Assembly (NCBI RefSeq): GCF_900115005.1
Contig: NZ_FOUY01000001.1
Location: 62,001-126,000, forward strand
DNA: 64,000 nt
Reading direction: 5' to 3'
Source: Pseudonocardia ammonioxydans
GTDB lineage: Bacteria; Actinomycetota; Actinomycetes; Mycobacteriales; Pseudonocardiaceae
Shown: in pieces, positions 1-8,744 of the stretch
Layout: each line of letters starts with the position of its first letter
Numbering within the stretch: the stretch's first letter is position 1
Translations under genes and position numbers: made by a program
The notes under the pieces: generated by a model
Told to the model about the DNA's origin: nothing
The model's input: only the letters and a program-made list of their open reading frames with translations
Database searches by the model: none

Positions 1-1340
1 CCGACGCGGCGGAGCTCACCCCGTACGAGCGGCGCGACCTGGCGGGAGCGCACGCGGACGCCCTGCTCACCCTGGCCTTCTGCGCCCAGCGCGAGGGCGA
101 CCCGGACCGGTCCCGGGACCTGCTCGCCGAGGCCGCCGCGCTGGCGGAGGCGTCCCGGAACCGGAACGTCGAGCTGCGGACGGTGTGGAACCGGGCGCTG
201 TCGTTCCTCGAGGAGGGGAAGCTCGCCGCGGGCGCCGCCGAGCTCGACGACGGCAGCAGGCGCGCCGAGCGGCACAACCTGTCCTGGGCCGGCTACGGCC
301 TGGAGTTCCGGCTGGCCCGGATCCGGGTGGCGTTCCAGAGCGGGGACTGGGACACCGCGGCCCGGCTCGCCGCCACGGCCGACCCGGCGGTCGCGGTCCG
401 GGTGGCCGGCGTCCTGCCCGCGACCGGGGCACTGGTCTCGGTCGCGCGCGGCGACCTGGACGAGGCCGAGCGGCTCATCGCCTCGCTCGGCGACCCCGCG
501 GCGGACCGGCCGTTCGACCAGCTGGCGGTGACGCTGGGGATGGTCGGGATCGAGGCGGCCCGGTGGCGTGGGGACACGCAGCTCGCGGCTCGTCGGGCCC
601 GGGCCACGGTCGACGGCCTGGGGCGCGACGACCCCGCCCACCTGGTCCTGCTCGCGGTGGGGGCGCTCGCGGCCGGTGCCCTGGCGGATCTCGCGGTCGC
701 CGCCCGGGCCACCGGTGCGTCGGACACCGAGCACCGCGCGGGCGCGGTGCAGATGCTGGACGCGGCCGAGTCGGCCGCCGCGCGCGGGCTCCCGCGCGGG
801 ACCGGGCTGGGCCCGGAGGGCCGGGCCTGGCTGGCCCGGGCGCGGGCCGAGGTGGCTCGTGCCCACGGCGACGACGCTCCGGAGACGTGGACACCGGTGG
901 TGGACACGTTCGCCGGATACGGCGACGACTACCGCGCCGCCGAGGCCCGGTGGCGGCGGGCGCAGACCCTCCTGGAGCGCGCGCGGCGCCGGGCCGCCGC
1001 CGAGGACCTCGCGGCGGCGGCGACGGTGGCCCGGCGTCTCGGTGCGCGCCCGCTCGACGCCGCCGTCGCGGCCCTGGCGGTGCGGGCCGGGGAGCCGGGC
1101 GACCGTGCCGGTGCCCCGTCCCCCGCCACCCGGGCGTCCCCGCTCACCCCGCGCGAACAGGCGGTGCTCGAACACGTGGCGCACGGCCGCACCAACCGGG
1201 CGATCGGCGAGCAGCTGTTCATCAGCGAGAAGACGGTCAGCGTCCACCTGTCCCGGGCGATGGCGAAGCTCGGCGCCTCCGGCCGCGCCGAGGCGGTCTC
1301 GGTGGCGCACTCGCGCGGGCTGCTGCCACCACGCGACTGA
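1..1340 (+). CDS. LuxR-family regulator, 5'-truncated by the window edge
   Basis: The reading frame (codons from base 3) is open from the window edge, so the true start lies upstream. The visible ~445 residues are an alanine-rich helical-repeat region of TPR/MalT type, followed at the C-terminus by a GerE/LuxR helix-turn-helix. The HTH shows the usual order: LTPREQAVLEHVAHGRTN, then IGEQLFISEKTVSVHLS, then a terminal AxSRAEAV-like helix. This fits a large LuxR (LAL-like) ATP-dependent regulator, but the N-terminal ATPase part is not visible. It probably binds DNA as a cytoplasmic activator. It lies 125 bp upstream of a P450/acyl-CoA synthetase pair on the same strand, which makes these its possible but unproven targets. 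Confidence 0.85.
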   Translation, partial: DAAELTPYERRDLAGAHADALLTLAFCAQREGDPDRSRDLLAEAAALAEASRNRNVELRTVWNRALSFLEEGKLAAGAAELDDGSRRAERHNLSWAGYGLEFRLARIRVAFQSGDWDTAARLAATADPAVAVRVAGVLPATGALVSVARGDLDEAERLIASLGDPAADRPFDQLAVTLGMVGIEAARWRGDTQLAARRARATVDGLGRDDPAHLVLLAVGALAAGALADLAVAARATGASDTEHRAGAVQMLDAAESAAARGLPRGTGLGPEGRAWLARARAEVARAHGDDAPETWTPVVDTFAGYGDDYRAAEARWRRAQTLLERARRRAAAEDLAAAATVARRLGARPLDAAVAALAVRAGEPGDRAGAPSPATRASPLTPREQAVLEHVAHGRTNRAIGEQLFISEKTVSVHLSRAMAKLGASGRAEAVSVAHSRGLLPPRD

Positions 1341-1465
1341 GCTGCGGCGACGATCTCCGGCTGTCCCCTGAGGACCGCCGGTGGCCCGGAAGTACCGTGA
1401 CGACCGCCACGTGCGCTGCCTAGTGTCGGGATCACCCACCCGGCGCGGCAGGAGGGACGGCGACG

Positions 1466-2764
1466 ATGCCGGACACCACCACGATCGACCTCTCCGACCT
1501 GGACGGCTTCTGGGCCGCCCCCATCCGGGAGCGCGCGGCGGCCTTCGCGGCGCTGCGCGAGGCGCCCGGCATCGCGTGGTTCGAACAACCGGTCACGCAG
1601 GTCCCCGACCCCGGGCCGGGGTACTACGCCCTCACCCGCTACGACGAGGTCGTCGAGGCCAGCCGCACCCCGGGCGTCTTCCGCTCCGGGCCGGGGGCGA
1701 CCTCGGTCGCCGACATGCCGCCGGAGTTCCTCGAGTTCTTCGGCTCGATGATCAACACCGACGACCCGCGGCACGCGCGGCTGCGCCGGATCGTCTCGCG
1801 CGGCTTCACCCCGCGGCGGCTGGCCGGCCTGCAGGAGTCGCTCGAGCGGACGGCCTCGGAGATCGTCGACGACCTGCTGGCCGCCGGCGAGTGCGAGGGC
1901 GTCGAGACGATCTCCGCCCGGCTCCCGCTCAGCACCATCTGCGAGATGATGGGCATCCCGCAGAGCCACCACCGGTTCGTCTACGACCGCACCAACGTCA
2001 TCCTCGGCGTGGGTGACCCGGACTACGTGCCCGAGGGCGCCGACATGGTCACCGCACTGCTCACCGCGGGCGGCGAGCTGGCCGCGCTGATGCGCGAGCT
2101 CGGCGAGGCCCGCCGGGCCGATCCGACCGACGACGTCACCTCGGCCCTGGTCAACGCCGAGATCGACGGCGAGGGGCTCACCCCGGACGAGCTGGCGAGC
2201 TTCTTCGTGCTGCTCGTCGTCGCCGGCAACGAGACCACGCGCAACGCCACGAGCTGGGGCCTGCAGCTGCTCACCGAGCACCCCGAGCAGCGGGCGGCCT
2301 GGCTGGCCGACCCCGAGGGCGTCACCCCGACCGCGATCGAGGAGATCGTCCGCTGGTCCTCGCCGGTGATCTACATGCGCCGGACGCTGGCCGAGCCGGT
2401 GGTGCTCGGCGGCACCGAGCTGCCGGCCGGGGCGAAGACGGCGCTGTTCTACTGGTCGGCGAACCGCGACCCGGACCACTTCCCCCGCCACGGCGCGGAC
2501 GGGGCGCGGGTCAATGCCTCGCCGGAGGACTTCGACGTCCGCCGCTCCCCCAACCCGCACCTCGGGTTCGGCGGCCCGGGGCCGCACTTCTGCCTGGGTG
2601 CCCACCTGGCCCGGCGGCAGCTGATCACGCTGTTCACCGAGCTGCTGCGCCGCGCGCCGCGGGTGGCGACCACCGGGGAGCCCCGCCGGCTGCGGTCGAT
2701 GTTCATCAACGGCATCACTCGGCTGCCGGTCACCGCCGACGGCGGGAACGGGGTGCTCGCGTGA
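1466..2764 (+). CDS. Cytochrome P450
   Basis: A 432-residue soluble bacterial cytochrome P450, a haem monooxygenase. Landmarks: I-helix oxygen-binding motif AGNETT at residues 253-258, K-helix ExxR at E293-R296, and the haem loop FGGPGPHFCLG with the proximal thiolate Cys376. Length is normal for the family. The ATG is preceded by an AGGAGGG ribosome site, and a TAGTGT at 1421-1426 could be the -10 box. The stop overlaps the GTG of the acyl-CoA synthetase, so the two are co-translated. That pairing suggests hydroxylation of a lipid or steroid acid that is then activated to a CoA ester. The subfamily (CYP125/CYP124-like or other) cannot be settled by eye, and no dedicated ferredoxin gene is adjacent. 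Confidence 0.95.
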   Translation: MPDTTTIDLSDLDGFWAAPIRERAAAFAALREAPGIAWFEQPVTQVPDPGPGYYALTRYDEVVEASRTPGVFRSGPGATSVADMPPEFLEFFGSMINTDDPRHARLRRIVSRGFTPRRLAGLQESLERTASEIVDDLLAAGECEGVETISARLPLSTICEMMGIPQSHHRFVYDRTNVILGVGDPDYVPEGADMVTALLTAGGELAALMRELGEARRADPTDDVTSALVNAEIDGEGLTPDELASFFVLLVVAGNETTRNATSWGLQLLTEHPEQRAAWLADPEGVTPTAIEEIVRWSSPVIYMRRTLAEPVVLGGTELPAGAKTALFYWSANRDPDHFPRHGADGARVNASPEDFDVRRSPNPHLGFGGPGPHFCLGAHLARRQLITLFTELLRRAPRVATTGEPRRLRSMFINGITRLPVTADGGNGVLA

Positions 2765-4443
2765 TCGCCCGCTCCCCGGTCCCGGCCCTCGACGTGCCGC
2801 GGCTGCCGGCGACCGCGCAGCTGCGGGGCGCGGTCGCCGCGTTCGGTGACGCCCCGATGCTGCACCAGGACGGGCACGAGCTGTCGTTCAGCGGGTTGCT
2901 GGCCCGAGCGTCGTCGTTCGCGCACGCCCTGCACGCCGACGGGATCGGCCGTGGCGACGTGGTCGCGCTGCACCTGCCGAACTGCCCACAGTACGCCGTC
3001 GCCTACTGGGGCACCCTGCTCGCCGGGGCGACGGTCGGGCCGGCGAACCCGCTGCTGCCCGTCGACGACCTCGCCGCCCAGCTCGCCGACGCGGGCGCGG
3101 CCGCCGTCCTCAGCTGGGCGCCGGCGCTGCCCACCGTGCTCGCCGCGCGCCCCGGGACCGCGCTGAAGCGGGTGCTGGTCACCGGGCCGGGCTCGGACGA
3201 CGTGCCCGCCGACGTCACCCCGCTGGAGGCGTTCCTCGACGGCCACCCGCAGCACCCGCCCGGCACGGACCTCGAGCTCGACCCGGACACCGACCTCGCC
3301 CACCTCGCCTACACCGGCGGGACGACCGGGCGTTCCAAGGGGGTGCGGGTCAGCCATCGCAACCTACTGACCAACGCCCTGCAGTCGACCTGCTGGGGCA
3401 CCGGTGCGCGGCCCGACGTCCGCGACACCCCGTCCGGCCCGGGCGTCGTGCTGACCGACCCCGGACCGCCCGAGGAGTACCCGACCCCGCTCGGCACGGG
3501 CCGCATCATCGGGATCGCCCCGTGGTTCCACGCGATGGGGACCGTCGGCGGGCTGAACATGCCGCTGCTCACCGGCGGGCTGACGATCGTGCACGGCCGG
3601 TTCGACCCGCGCGCCTACCTCGCGGACGCGACCCGGTTCGCCGTCACCGCGATGTCCGGTGCGCCGCCGGTCTTCGCGGCCCTGCTCGCCCACCGCGACG
3701 GTGCCGGGGACCTGTCCTCGGTGCGGTCGCTGACGTCGGGTGCGGCGCCCCTGCCGGTCGAGGTGATCACGGCGTTGCGTGCGTGGCTGGGGGAGGATCT
3801 GGTCATCACCGAGGGGTACGGCCTGACCGAGGTCACGATGTCGGCGACGCTGGGCCCGGCGGCCCGCTCCGCGGTGCGCAAGGTGGGCACCGTGGGCCTG
3901 CCGGTCCCGGGCACCGAGATCCGGATCTCCGGTCCCGACGGCGCGGAGCTCGCCGCCGACCGCGAGGGCGAGGTCTGGGTGCGCGGCCCGCAGGTCACCG
4001 GCGGCTACCGGAACCGGCCCGCCGAGACCGCCGCCACGTTCGACGGCGACGGGTGGCTGCACACCGGCGACGTGGGCGTCCTCGACGCCGACGGCCACCT
4101 GCGGATCGTCGACCGGCTCAAGGACATGCTGCTCCACAAGGGGTACAACGTGTACCCGCGCGACCTCGAGGAGCGGCTGCTGACGCTGCCCGGGGTGACC
4201 GGCGCCGCCGTGGTCGGACGCCCGGCCGGCGTGGACGGCGAGCGCCCGGTCGCGTTCGTGACCGGCCCCGCCGAGGCGGAGGCCCGGGCCGCGGTGGCGG
4301 AGCTCAACGCCCGGCTCCTGCCGTACCAGCGGCTGCGCGAGGTGCACGTGCTGGCGGCGATCCCGGTCTCGGCCGCCGGGAAGGTGCTCAAACGCGACCT
4401 GCGCGAGCGGCTCGCCGAGATCCCGGAGGCGGCGATCGGGTGA
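2761..4443 (+). CDS. AMP-forming acyl-CoA synthetase
   Basis: A 560-residue member of the ANL adenylating superfamily. It should activate a carboxylic acid with ATP and then load it onto coenzyme A. The phosphate-binding loop YTGGTTGRSKGV lies near residues 181-193. The A5-type motif YGLTE, the A7-type HTGDVG and the hinge DRLKDMLLHKGYN follow, and the C-terminal catalytic lysine motif is AAGKVLKRDL. All core motifs are intact. The GTG start overlaps the P450 stop by four bases, so translation is coupled. The partner P450 suggests the substrate is an oxidised fatty, terpenoid or sterol-derived acid; this is inference. The operon appears to end here, as the next gene is about 200 bp away. Confidence 0.93.
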   Translation: MIARSPVPALDVPRLPATAQLRGAVAAFGDAPMLHQDGHELSFSGLLARASSFAHALHADGIGRGDVVALHLPNCPQYAVAYWGTLLAGATVGPANPLLPVDDLAAQLADAGAAAVLSWAPALPTVLAARPGTALKRVLVTGPGSDDVPADVTPLEAFLDGHPQHPPGTDLELDPDTDLAHLAYTGGTTGRSKGVRVSHRNLLTNALQSTCWGTGARPDVRDTPSGPGVVLTDPGPPEEYPTPLGTGRIIGIAPWFHAMGTVGGLNMPLLTGGLTIVHGRFDPRAYLADATRFAVTAMSGAPPVFAALLAHRDGAGDLSSVRSLTSGAAPLPVEVITALRAWLGEDLVITEGYGLTEVTMSATLGPAARSAVRKVGTVGLPVPGTEIRISGPDGAELAADREGEVWVRGPQVTGGYRNRPAETAATFDGDGWLHTGDVGVLDADGHLRIVDRLKDMLLHKGYNVYPRDLEERLLTLPGVTGAAVVGRPAGVDGERPVAFVTGPAEAEARAAVAELNARLLPYQRLREVHVLAAIPVSAAGKVLKRDLRERLAEIPEAAIG

Positions 4444-4652
4444 CACCCCACCACGGACGGTGACATATCACTCGCGAGGACGAGTGCCGTTGTCGACCAC
4501 ACGGGTGGAGTAGCCACTCCGACGATTGGCGGACACGGTCACCGGATAACAGGGTGAGCGACTGACACGACAAGACGGGCAGAAGCAGGAACCGGCGGCG
4601 CGCACCGGCTCCCGACGAACCCGTATCGACCCCCGAGATCGTGGTGATCGCC

Positions 4653-5078
4653 ATGTCCGCGCCCGTCGTCCGCGTCCCTGTTCCCCGCCGGCCCGTCGAG
4701 CCCGCTGCTCCGTACGCGGGGCCGCCGGCGCCCCGGCACCGGAGCGACGTCACGACCAGCGACGTCACGACCCCGGGCGTCCCGGCGCCGGGCCGGATCC
4801 CGGCACCGCGCTCGGCCGCCACCGGTTCCCCGGCCGCACCCGCCGCGGCGGCGCCGGCGACACGGGGACCGGCGCACCGTCCCGCCGCCGGACGGCACCG
4901 GGATGCGGCACCCGCGTTCCCCGCCGCCGCACGGACGCTCACGGTCCTCGCCCGGGCCGGCAGCCTGACCACGCTCGCGGCGATGGTCGTGTTGGCCGCC
5001 GCGGTCGCCGGGCTGGCCGACGGCACCCCGCCCACCGGGGCGGCCGCCGAGATCAGCACGGACGGCCTGCACCCGTGA
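4653..5078 (+). CDS. Hypothetical Pro/Ala-rich protein with one membrane segment
   Basis: I do not recognise this protein of about 141 residues. Its first ~90 residues are rich in proline, alanine, arginine and threonine, with a short tandem RSDVTTSDVTTPG-like stretch. It ends with a hydrophobic helix, LTTLAAMVVLAAAVAGLA, and a short polar tail, so it could be a single-pass membrane protein. The ATG at 4653 is preferred over the in-frame GTG at 4641, although neither has a strong ribosome site. Competing minus-strand frames across the region show no recognisable domain. About 200 bp without a gene separate it from the synthetase upstream. It could be a spurious frame; the membrane helix is the main argument for it. 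Confidence 0.4.
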   Translation: MSAPVVRVPVPRRPVEPAAPYAGPPAPRHRSDVTTSDVTTPGVPAPGRIPAPRSAATGSPAAPAAAAPATRGPAHRPAAGRHRDAAPAFPAAARTLTVLARAGSLTTLAAMVVLAAAVAGLADGTPPTGAAAEISTDGLHP

Positions 5079-5081
5079 CGG

Positions 5082-5309
5082 TCAGGCGGCGTCCGAGCGC
5101 TGCTGCTGGGCGGGCTGTGCCGTGAGGACGTGCTGGACCAGCTCCATGACCATGCGGTCACCGCCGAGGCGGTAGCCGAAGTCCTCCCAGGAGAGCAGCT
5201 CCCGGGAGATCAGCTCGCCGACCGGGCCCGGGTAGAGCCGGGTGGCCCGGAACGCGGCGGCCCGCATCCGCATCTTCTCGTGGTGCTCCATGGGCGCGGG
5301 TGCGCTCAT
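5082..5309 (-). CDS. Conserved small hypothetical protein (75 aa)
   Basis: A 75-residue cytoplasmic protein with no membrane segment. The ATG at 5309 is chosen because a perfect AGGAGG lies 7 bp before it (minus strand, 5317-5322); the longer frame to 5357 has no such signal. The N-terminal half is basic and helical (MRMRAAAFRATRLYPGP). The second half carries the motif LISRELLSWEDFGYRLG, which looks like a compact, conserved actinobacterial small-protein fold. I cannot assign a function. It converges with the Pro/Ala-rich frame to its left, separated by three bases, and diverges from tenA. Confidence 0.72.
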   Translation of the reverse strand: MSAPAPMEHHEKMRMRAAAFRATRLYPGPVGELISRELLSWEDFGYRLGGDRMVMELVQHVLTAQPAQQQRSDAA

Positions 5310-5506
5310 GCCCTCACCTCCTGGATAGGGGACTCGACCTCGGCAGGGTCTCCACACTGAGCCGTCCGCCTGCGTCCCATGGTGACGGACCGTCCGTCAC
5401 CCGCCTCCGGAAGTGCGCAGCGTCTCACTTCACCGTCACCTTCCGGTTGACGCCCGGCCGACCGGCTGTGGCCGTCCGTTCGCCGGATCGGGTACCGCGT
5501 CACGGC

Positions 5507-5512
5507 TACGGT
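5507..5512 (+). promoter_or_regulatory. -10 box TACGGT of leaderless tenA
   Basis: TACGGT fits the actinobacterial TANNNT -10 pattern and ends six bases before the ATG at 5519. Transcription would start at or next to the start codon. No Shine-Dalgarno sequence is present, which supports this start over in-frame upstream ones. Confidence 0.55.
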
Positions 5513-5518
5513 GAAACC

Positions 5519-6193
5519 ATGGCCGACCGCATGCGTAACCTGCTCTGGTCCGACGTCGAGGAGATCTACGACCGGATCCTCGCGCACCCGTTCGTCACCG
5601 GGCTGACCGACGGGTCGCTGCCGCACGAGGTGTTCCGGCACTACATCGTCCAGGACGCGCACTACCTGCGCGGCTACGCGAAAGCGCTCACGGTGTGCGC
5701 GGCGAAGGCCCCCACCGACGACGAGACCGTCATGTTCGCCGAGCACGCGACCGGTGCGATCGCCGCCGAACGCGAGCTCCACGCCGACCTGCTCGGCGCT
5801 CTCGGCCTCACCTCCGAGCAGGCCCGGACGCTGCCGGTCGCCCCGCCCACCCGGGCCTACGTGAGCTACCTGCTGGCCACCGCGTACGGCGGGTCCTACG
5901 CCGAGGGCGTCGCCGCCGTGCTCCCCTGCTACTGGATCTACGGGAGGGTCGGCGATCACCTGGTCGGTGCGGGCTCCCCGGATCCGCTGTTCCAGCGCTG
6001 GATCGACATGTACGCCGGGGAGGAGTTCCAGGCCGTCGTCGACGCGGTGCTGGAGGTGACCGACCGGATCGGGGCCGCCGCCTCGCCCACCGAGCAGGAC
6101 CTGATGCGCGAGCACTTCACGACGACCTCGCGCTACGAGTGGATGTTCTGGGACGGCGCCCACCGCCAGGAAGGGTGGCCCATTGGCTCGTGA
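5519..6193 (+). CDS. tenA: TenA/thiaminase-II family protein
   Basis: A 224-residue all-helical TenA-family protein. It is the family that hydrolyses aminopyrimidine derivatives in thiamine salvage, or thiamine itself. Family hallmarks are visible: HPFVTGLTDGSLP near residues 23-35, QDAHYL with Asp46, the catalytic Cys137 in VLPCYWIYGRVG, YAGEEF near 165-170, and a C-terminal glutamate in SRYEWMFWD (E207). The start is set by a TACGGT -10 box six bases upstream, implying a leaderless mRNA. No other thiamine gene is near, so salvage rather than an operonic biosynthetic role is likely. The stop codon lies within the left arm of an 18-bp-arm palindrome (6189-6230). Confidence 0.92.
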   Translation: MADRMRNLLWSDVEEIYDRILAHPFVTGLTDGSLPHEVFRHYIVQDAHYLRGYAKALTVCAAKAPTDDETVMFAEHATGAIAAERELHADLLGALGLTSEQARTLPVAPPTRAYVSYLLATAYGGSYAEGVAAVLPCYWIYGRVGDHLVGAGSPDPLFQRWIDMYAGEEFQAVVDAVLEVTDRIGAAASPTEQDLMREHFTTTSRYEWMFWDGAHRQEGWPIGS

Positions 6194-6230
6194 GTGGTTA
6201 TCGCGGCTCTGACCGCGACAACCACTCACG
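6189..6230. repeat. 18-bp-arm palindrome, copy 1 (terminator-like)
   Basis: Left arm 6189-6206 (CGTGAGTGGTTATCGCGG) and right arm 6213-6230 pair at 17 of 18 positions around a six-base loop. It contains the tenA stop codon and ends five bases before the stop of the minus-strand holin-family gene, so it separates a convergent pair and could terminate both. A near-identical element lies at 37217-37258, which makes this a dispersed repeat rather than a one-off hairpin. Confidence 0.85.
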
Positions 6231-6234
6231 GGCA

Positions 6235-6639
6235 CTATCGCCCGTCGTAGCGGTCGGGGATCACCAGGTGCAGGAAGAACGACACGATCCCCACCACGAG
6301 CGCGCCCCAGAACGCCGACCAGAAGCCGTCGACGGCGAACGGCAGGTTCAGCACCCCGGACAGCCAGCCGGTGAGCATGAACATCAACGCGTTCACGACC
6401 AGGGCGAACAGGCCGAGCGTGAGGATGTAGAGCGGACAGCCCACCAGCGCCACGACCGGCTTGACGATCGCGTTGACCACGCCGAACACCAGCGCGACGG
6501 CGAGCAGCGTCAGGACCCGGGTGCTCGTCGCCCCGTTGCCGAGCTCGATGCCGCTCACGAGGACGGTCGCCACCCACAGCGACGCCGCCACGACCACCGT
6601 CCGGACGACGAACGCGAGCGCCGGACCCGCCTGTCCCAT
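6235..6639 (-). CDS. Phage-holin-4_2 family membrane protein
   Basis: A 134-residue integral membrane protein with four predicted helices. It has the fold pattern of the small Phage_holin_4_2 (YvlD-like) family. Visible features are an N-terminal helix (LAFVVRTVVVAASLWVATVL), the family-typical VFGVVNAIVKP and CPLYILTLGLFALVVNALMF segments, and a C-terminal FWGALVVGIVSFFLHLVIPD. These are chromosomal genes despite the family name; there is no phage context here. The ATG overlaps the stop of the serine hydrolase upstream, so the two are translationally coupled. Its role in the envelope is unknown. Confidence 0.88.
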   Translation of the reverse strand: MGQAGPALAFVVRTVVVAASLWVATVLVSGIELGNGATSTRVLTLLAVALVFGVVNAIVKPVVALVGCPLYILTLGLFALVVNALMFMLTGWLSGVLNLPFAVDGFWSAFWGALVVGIVSFFLHLVIPDRYDGR

Positions 6640-7877
6640 CAGTCGATCACCGCCTGCTGGACCAGGGTCTGGAGCTGGGACCGGATCGGGTAGGTGCTCG
6701 AGGGGACGAGCTGGGTGAGGAACAGGGCGACGATGTCGTCCACCGGGTCCACCCAGAACGCCGTCGACGCGAGCCCGCCCCAGGCGAAGGTGCCCTCGTT
6801 GGCGAGCTGCTTGGACGCCGGCCCGTCGATCACCACGGAGAAGCCGAGCCCGAACCCGACCCCGGCGAACGCCGACTCGGAGAAGATCGGCCGGCCGACG
6901 GTGTCCAGGTCCGCGCCGCCGGGCAGGTGGTTGCGGGTGGCCCGGGCGAGCGTGCGCGGCCCGAGGATCCGGACGCCGTCGAGCTCGCCGCCGCGGGCCA
7001 GCATCCGGGCGAAGCGCAGGTAGTCACCGGTGGTGGAGAGCAGGCCACCGCCGCCGGAGAGGTAGGTCGGCTCGGTGGTCGCGCCGCGGGCCAGCGTCTT
7101 GTTGAGCACGAGCCCGCCGCCCGGGCGGGCGTTGTAGAGCGCGGCGAGCCGGTCGGCCTCCGGCGAGTCCGGGTCGACCGAGAACGTCGTGTCGGTCATC
7201 CCGAGCGGCCCGGTGATCTTCTCGCGGAAGAACTCGTCGAGCCGCCGGCCGGACGCGACCTCGACCACCCGGCCGAGCACGTCGGTGGCCACCGAGTAGT
7301 TCCACTCGCTGCCCGGCTGGAACAGCAGCGGGAAGGCGGCGAACTGGTTCACCGCCGTCTCCAGGTCGACGCCCTTCGGGGCGCCGAACTCGTAGCCCTT
7401 CGACCGGTACATCTCGTCCACCGGGTGCGCGTGGTGGAAGCCGTAGGTGAGCCCGGCGGTGTGGGTGAGCAGGTGGTGGATCCGCACGGGCTCGAGCGCC
7501 GCGTCGGTACCGGGGTTCATCGCGGAGCCGCCCCGGTAGACCCGCTGGTCGGCGAACGCCGGGATGTAGCGCTCGACCGGGTCGGTGAGCTCGAGCGCGC
7601 CCCGCTCCCAGAGCATCAGCGTCGCGACCGAGGTGATCGGCTTGGTCATCGAGTAGATGCGCCAGATCGTATCGTCGGTGACCGGGGCCCCGGCCTCGAC
7701 GTCGCGGTACCCGTGGTGCGAGAGGTGCGCGAGCCGGTCGTTGCGGGCCACCGCGATCGTCCAGCCGGGGAGCTTGCCCTCGTCGACGTAGCGGCGGAAG
7801 TGCTCGTCCACCCGCTCCAGCCGGGCCGGGTCGAGCCCGACCTCGAGCGGGTCCACTTCGATCTTCGGAACCGTCAC
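6639..7877 (-). CDS. Serine hydrolase of the beta-lactamase/EstB family
   Basis: A 412-residue class-C beta-lactamase-like hydrolase, of the family that includes esterases such as EstB and D-aminopeptidases. The nucleophile motif SMTK is at S76-K79. The second catalytic tyrosine is in WNYSVATDVLG (Y194). The family signature HLLTHTAGLTYGFHH and a C-terminal GGLASTAFWVDP block are also present. No signal peptide or transmembrane helix is visible, so it is probably cytoplasmic. True beta-lactamase activity is not implied; an esterase is more likely. The GTG start at 7877 follows a TAGGGT box by seven bases, giving a leaderless transcript. Coupled to the holin-family gene downstream. Confidence 0.92.
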   Translation of the reverse strand: MTVPKIEVDPLEVGLDPARLERVDEHFRRYVDEGKLPGWTIAVARNDRLAHLSHHGYRDVEAGAPVTDDTIWRIYSMTKPITSVATLMLWERGALELTDPVERYIPAFADQRVYRGGSAMNPGTDAALEPVRIHHLLTHTAGLTYGFHHAHPVDEMYRSKGYEFGAPKGVDLETAVNQFAAFPLLFQPGSEWNYSVATDVLGRVVEVASGRRLDEFFREKITGPLGMTDTTFSVDPDSPEADRLAALYNARPGGGLVLNKTLARGATTEPTYLSGGGGLLSTTGDYLRFARMLARGGELDGVRILGPRTLARATRNHLPGGADLDTVGRPIFSESAFAGVGFGLGFSVVIDGPASKQLANEGTFAWGGLASTAFWVDPVDDIVALFLTQLVPSSTYPIRSQLQTLVQQAVID

Positions 7878-7884
7878 CGGCCCG

Positions 7885-7890
7885 ACCCTA
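7885..7890 (-). promoter_or_regulatory. -10 box TAGGGT of leaderless serine hydrolase gene
   Basis: On the minus strand TAGGGT is followed by seven bases and then the GTG at 7877. No ribosome-binding sequence is seen between them, consistent with leaderless transcription. Confidence 0.5.
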
Positions 7891-7940
7891 CCCGCGGCGG
7901 GACCCCGGAGATCGCGACTCCCGGGCCGTCCCGGGGCCCG

Positions 7941-8744
7941 TCAGGCGGGCAGGATCTCGTAGCGGGCCATCCGGTGTCCGCGCAGGGCCGGCGTGCCGCA
8001 GAGCACGGCGGCCAGCGCGCGGGTCGTGCGCGGCAGCCGGGCGGCGACGTCGGCGGGCGGGGCGCCCGCCCCGCAGGCGTCGAGCAGGCGCAGCCCCCAC
8101 GGCTCCAGCTCGCGGGGGTCCTCGCACGTCCAGTCCGCGGCCGTCCCGCGCAGCGATCCGGCGGCGAGCCGGTCGGCGGCCGCCCGCGACAGCACGTCGG
8201 TGGCCAGCACCGCCCCGGGCAGCATCCGCGCCACGGTGAACACGATCCGCTGCACCCCCTGCTCGGGCAGCAGCGGCAGGACCTGGTCGGACACCACGAG
8301 GTGGGGGCCGGGCAGCTCGCGGGCCAGCTCCATCCAGTCCTCGTCGAGGGCCGAGCCCGCCACCAGGTGCGTGCTCGCGGGCAGCAGCTCGCGGCGCAGC
8401 TCCGCGATCTCGGGCAGCTCGACGTCCACCCAGTGCTCCGGGCCGTCGCTCCCGAGACGGCCGGCGCGGGCGTCGAGGCCGGGACCGAGCTCCACCACGG
8501 TCCCGCCCGGGTACGCGGTGGCGAACTCCCGCACCCAGTGGTCGAGCACGGCGCCCCGCAGCAGCGTGCAGAGCTCGTCCGCGCGACCGGGGGCGGTTCC
8601 CAGATCGAGGTCCTCGGCGATGCCGCCGGCGGCGTCGTCGTGTGCCACCGGCCTGCGACGCCGGGCGTCCCGGGCCCGGGCGTGAGCAGCCGGGAGCGAG
8701 GTCGCCTCGAGCGCTCCCAGCTGCACCCGGCGTCGTTGCATCAC
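7941..8744 (-). CDS. SAM-dependent methyltransferase (LCMT-like)
   Basis: A 267-residue class I methyltransferase resembling the leucine-carboxyl-methyltransferase/polyketide O-methyltransferase group. The SAM-binding motif I is VVELGPGLDARAGRL near residues 83-97. It is followed by the acidic ribose-binding strand WVDVELPEI and a motif-IV region HLVVSDQVLPLLPEQGV. The N-terminal 40 residues are arginine-rich and poorly conserved in appearance. The GTG at 8744 (or ATG at 8741) follows a GGGGGTGG ribosome site, and a TAGGTT upstream could be its -10. The substrate cannot be told from sequence; neighbours give no pathway. It diverges from the patatin gene. Confidence 0.85.
   Translation of the reverse strand: MMQRRRVQLGALEATSLPAAHARARDARRRRPVAHDDAAGGIAEDLDLGTAPGRADELCTLLRGAVLDHWVREFATAYPGGTVVELGPGLDARAGRLGSDGPEHWVDVELPEIAELRRELLPASTHLVAGSALDEDWMELARELPGPHLVVSDQVLPLLPEQGVQRIVFTVARMLPGAVLATDVLSRAAADRLAAGSLRGTAADWTCEDPRELEPWGLRLLDACGAGAPPADVAARLPRTTRALAAVLCGTPALRGHRMARYEILPA

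Noticed and set aside
929..2605. Long minus-strand frame opposite the LuxR and P450 genes
   Set aside because: High-GC antisense shadow: arginine/valine-rich, no domain, and lies opposite strongly supported genes.
6235..6639. Prophage suggested by a holin-family gene
   Set aside because: No other phage gene is near; this family is common as a chromosomal membrane protein.
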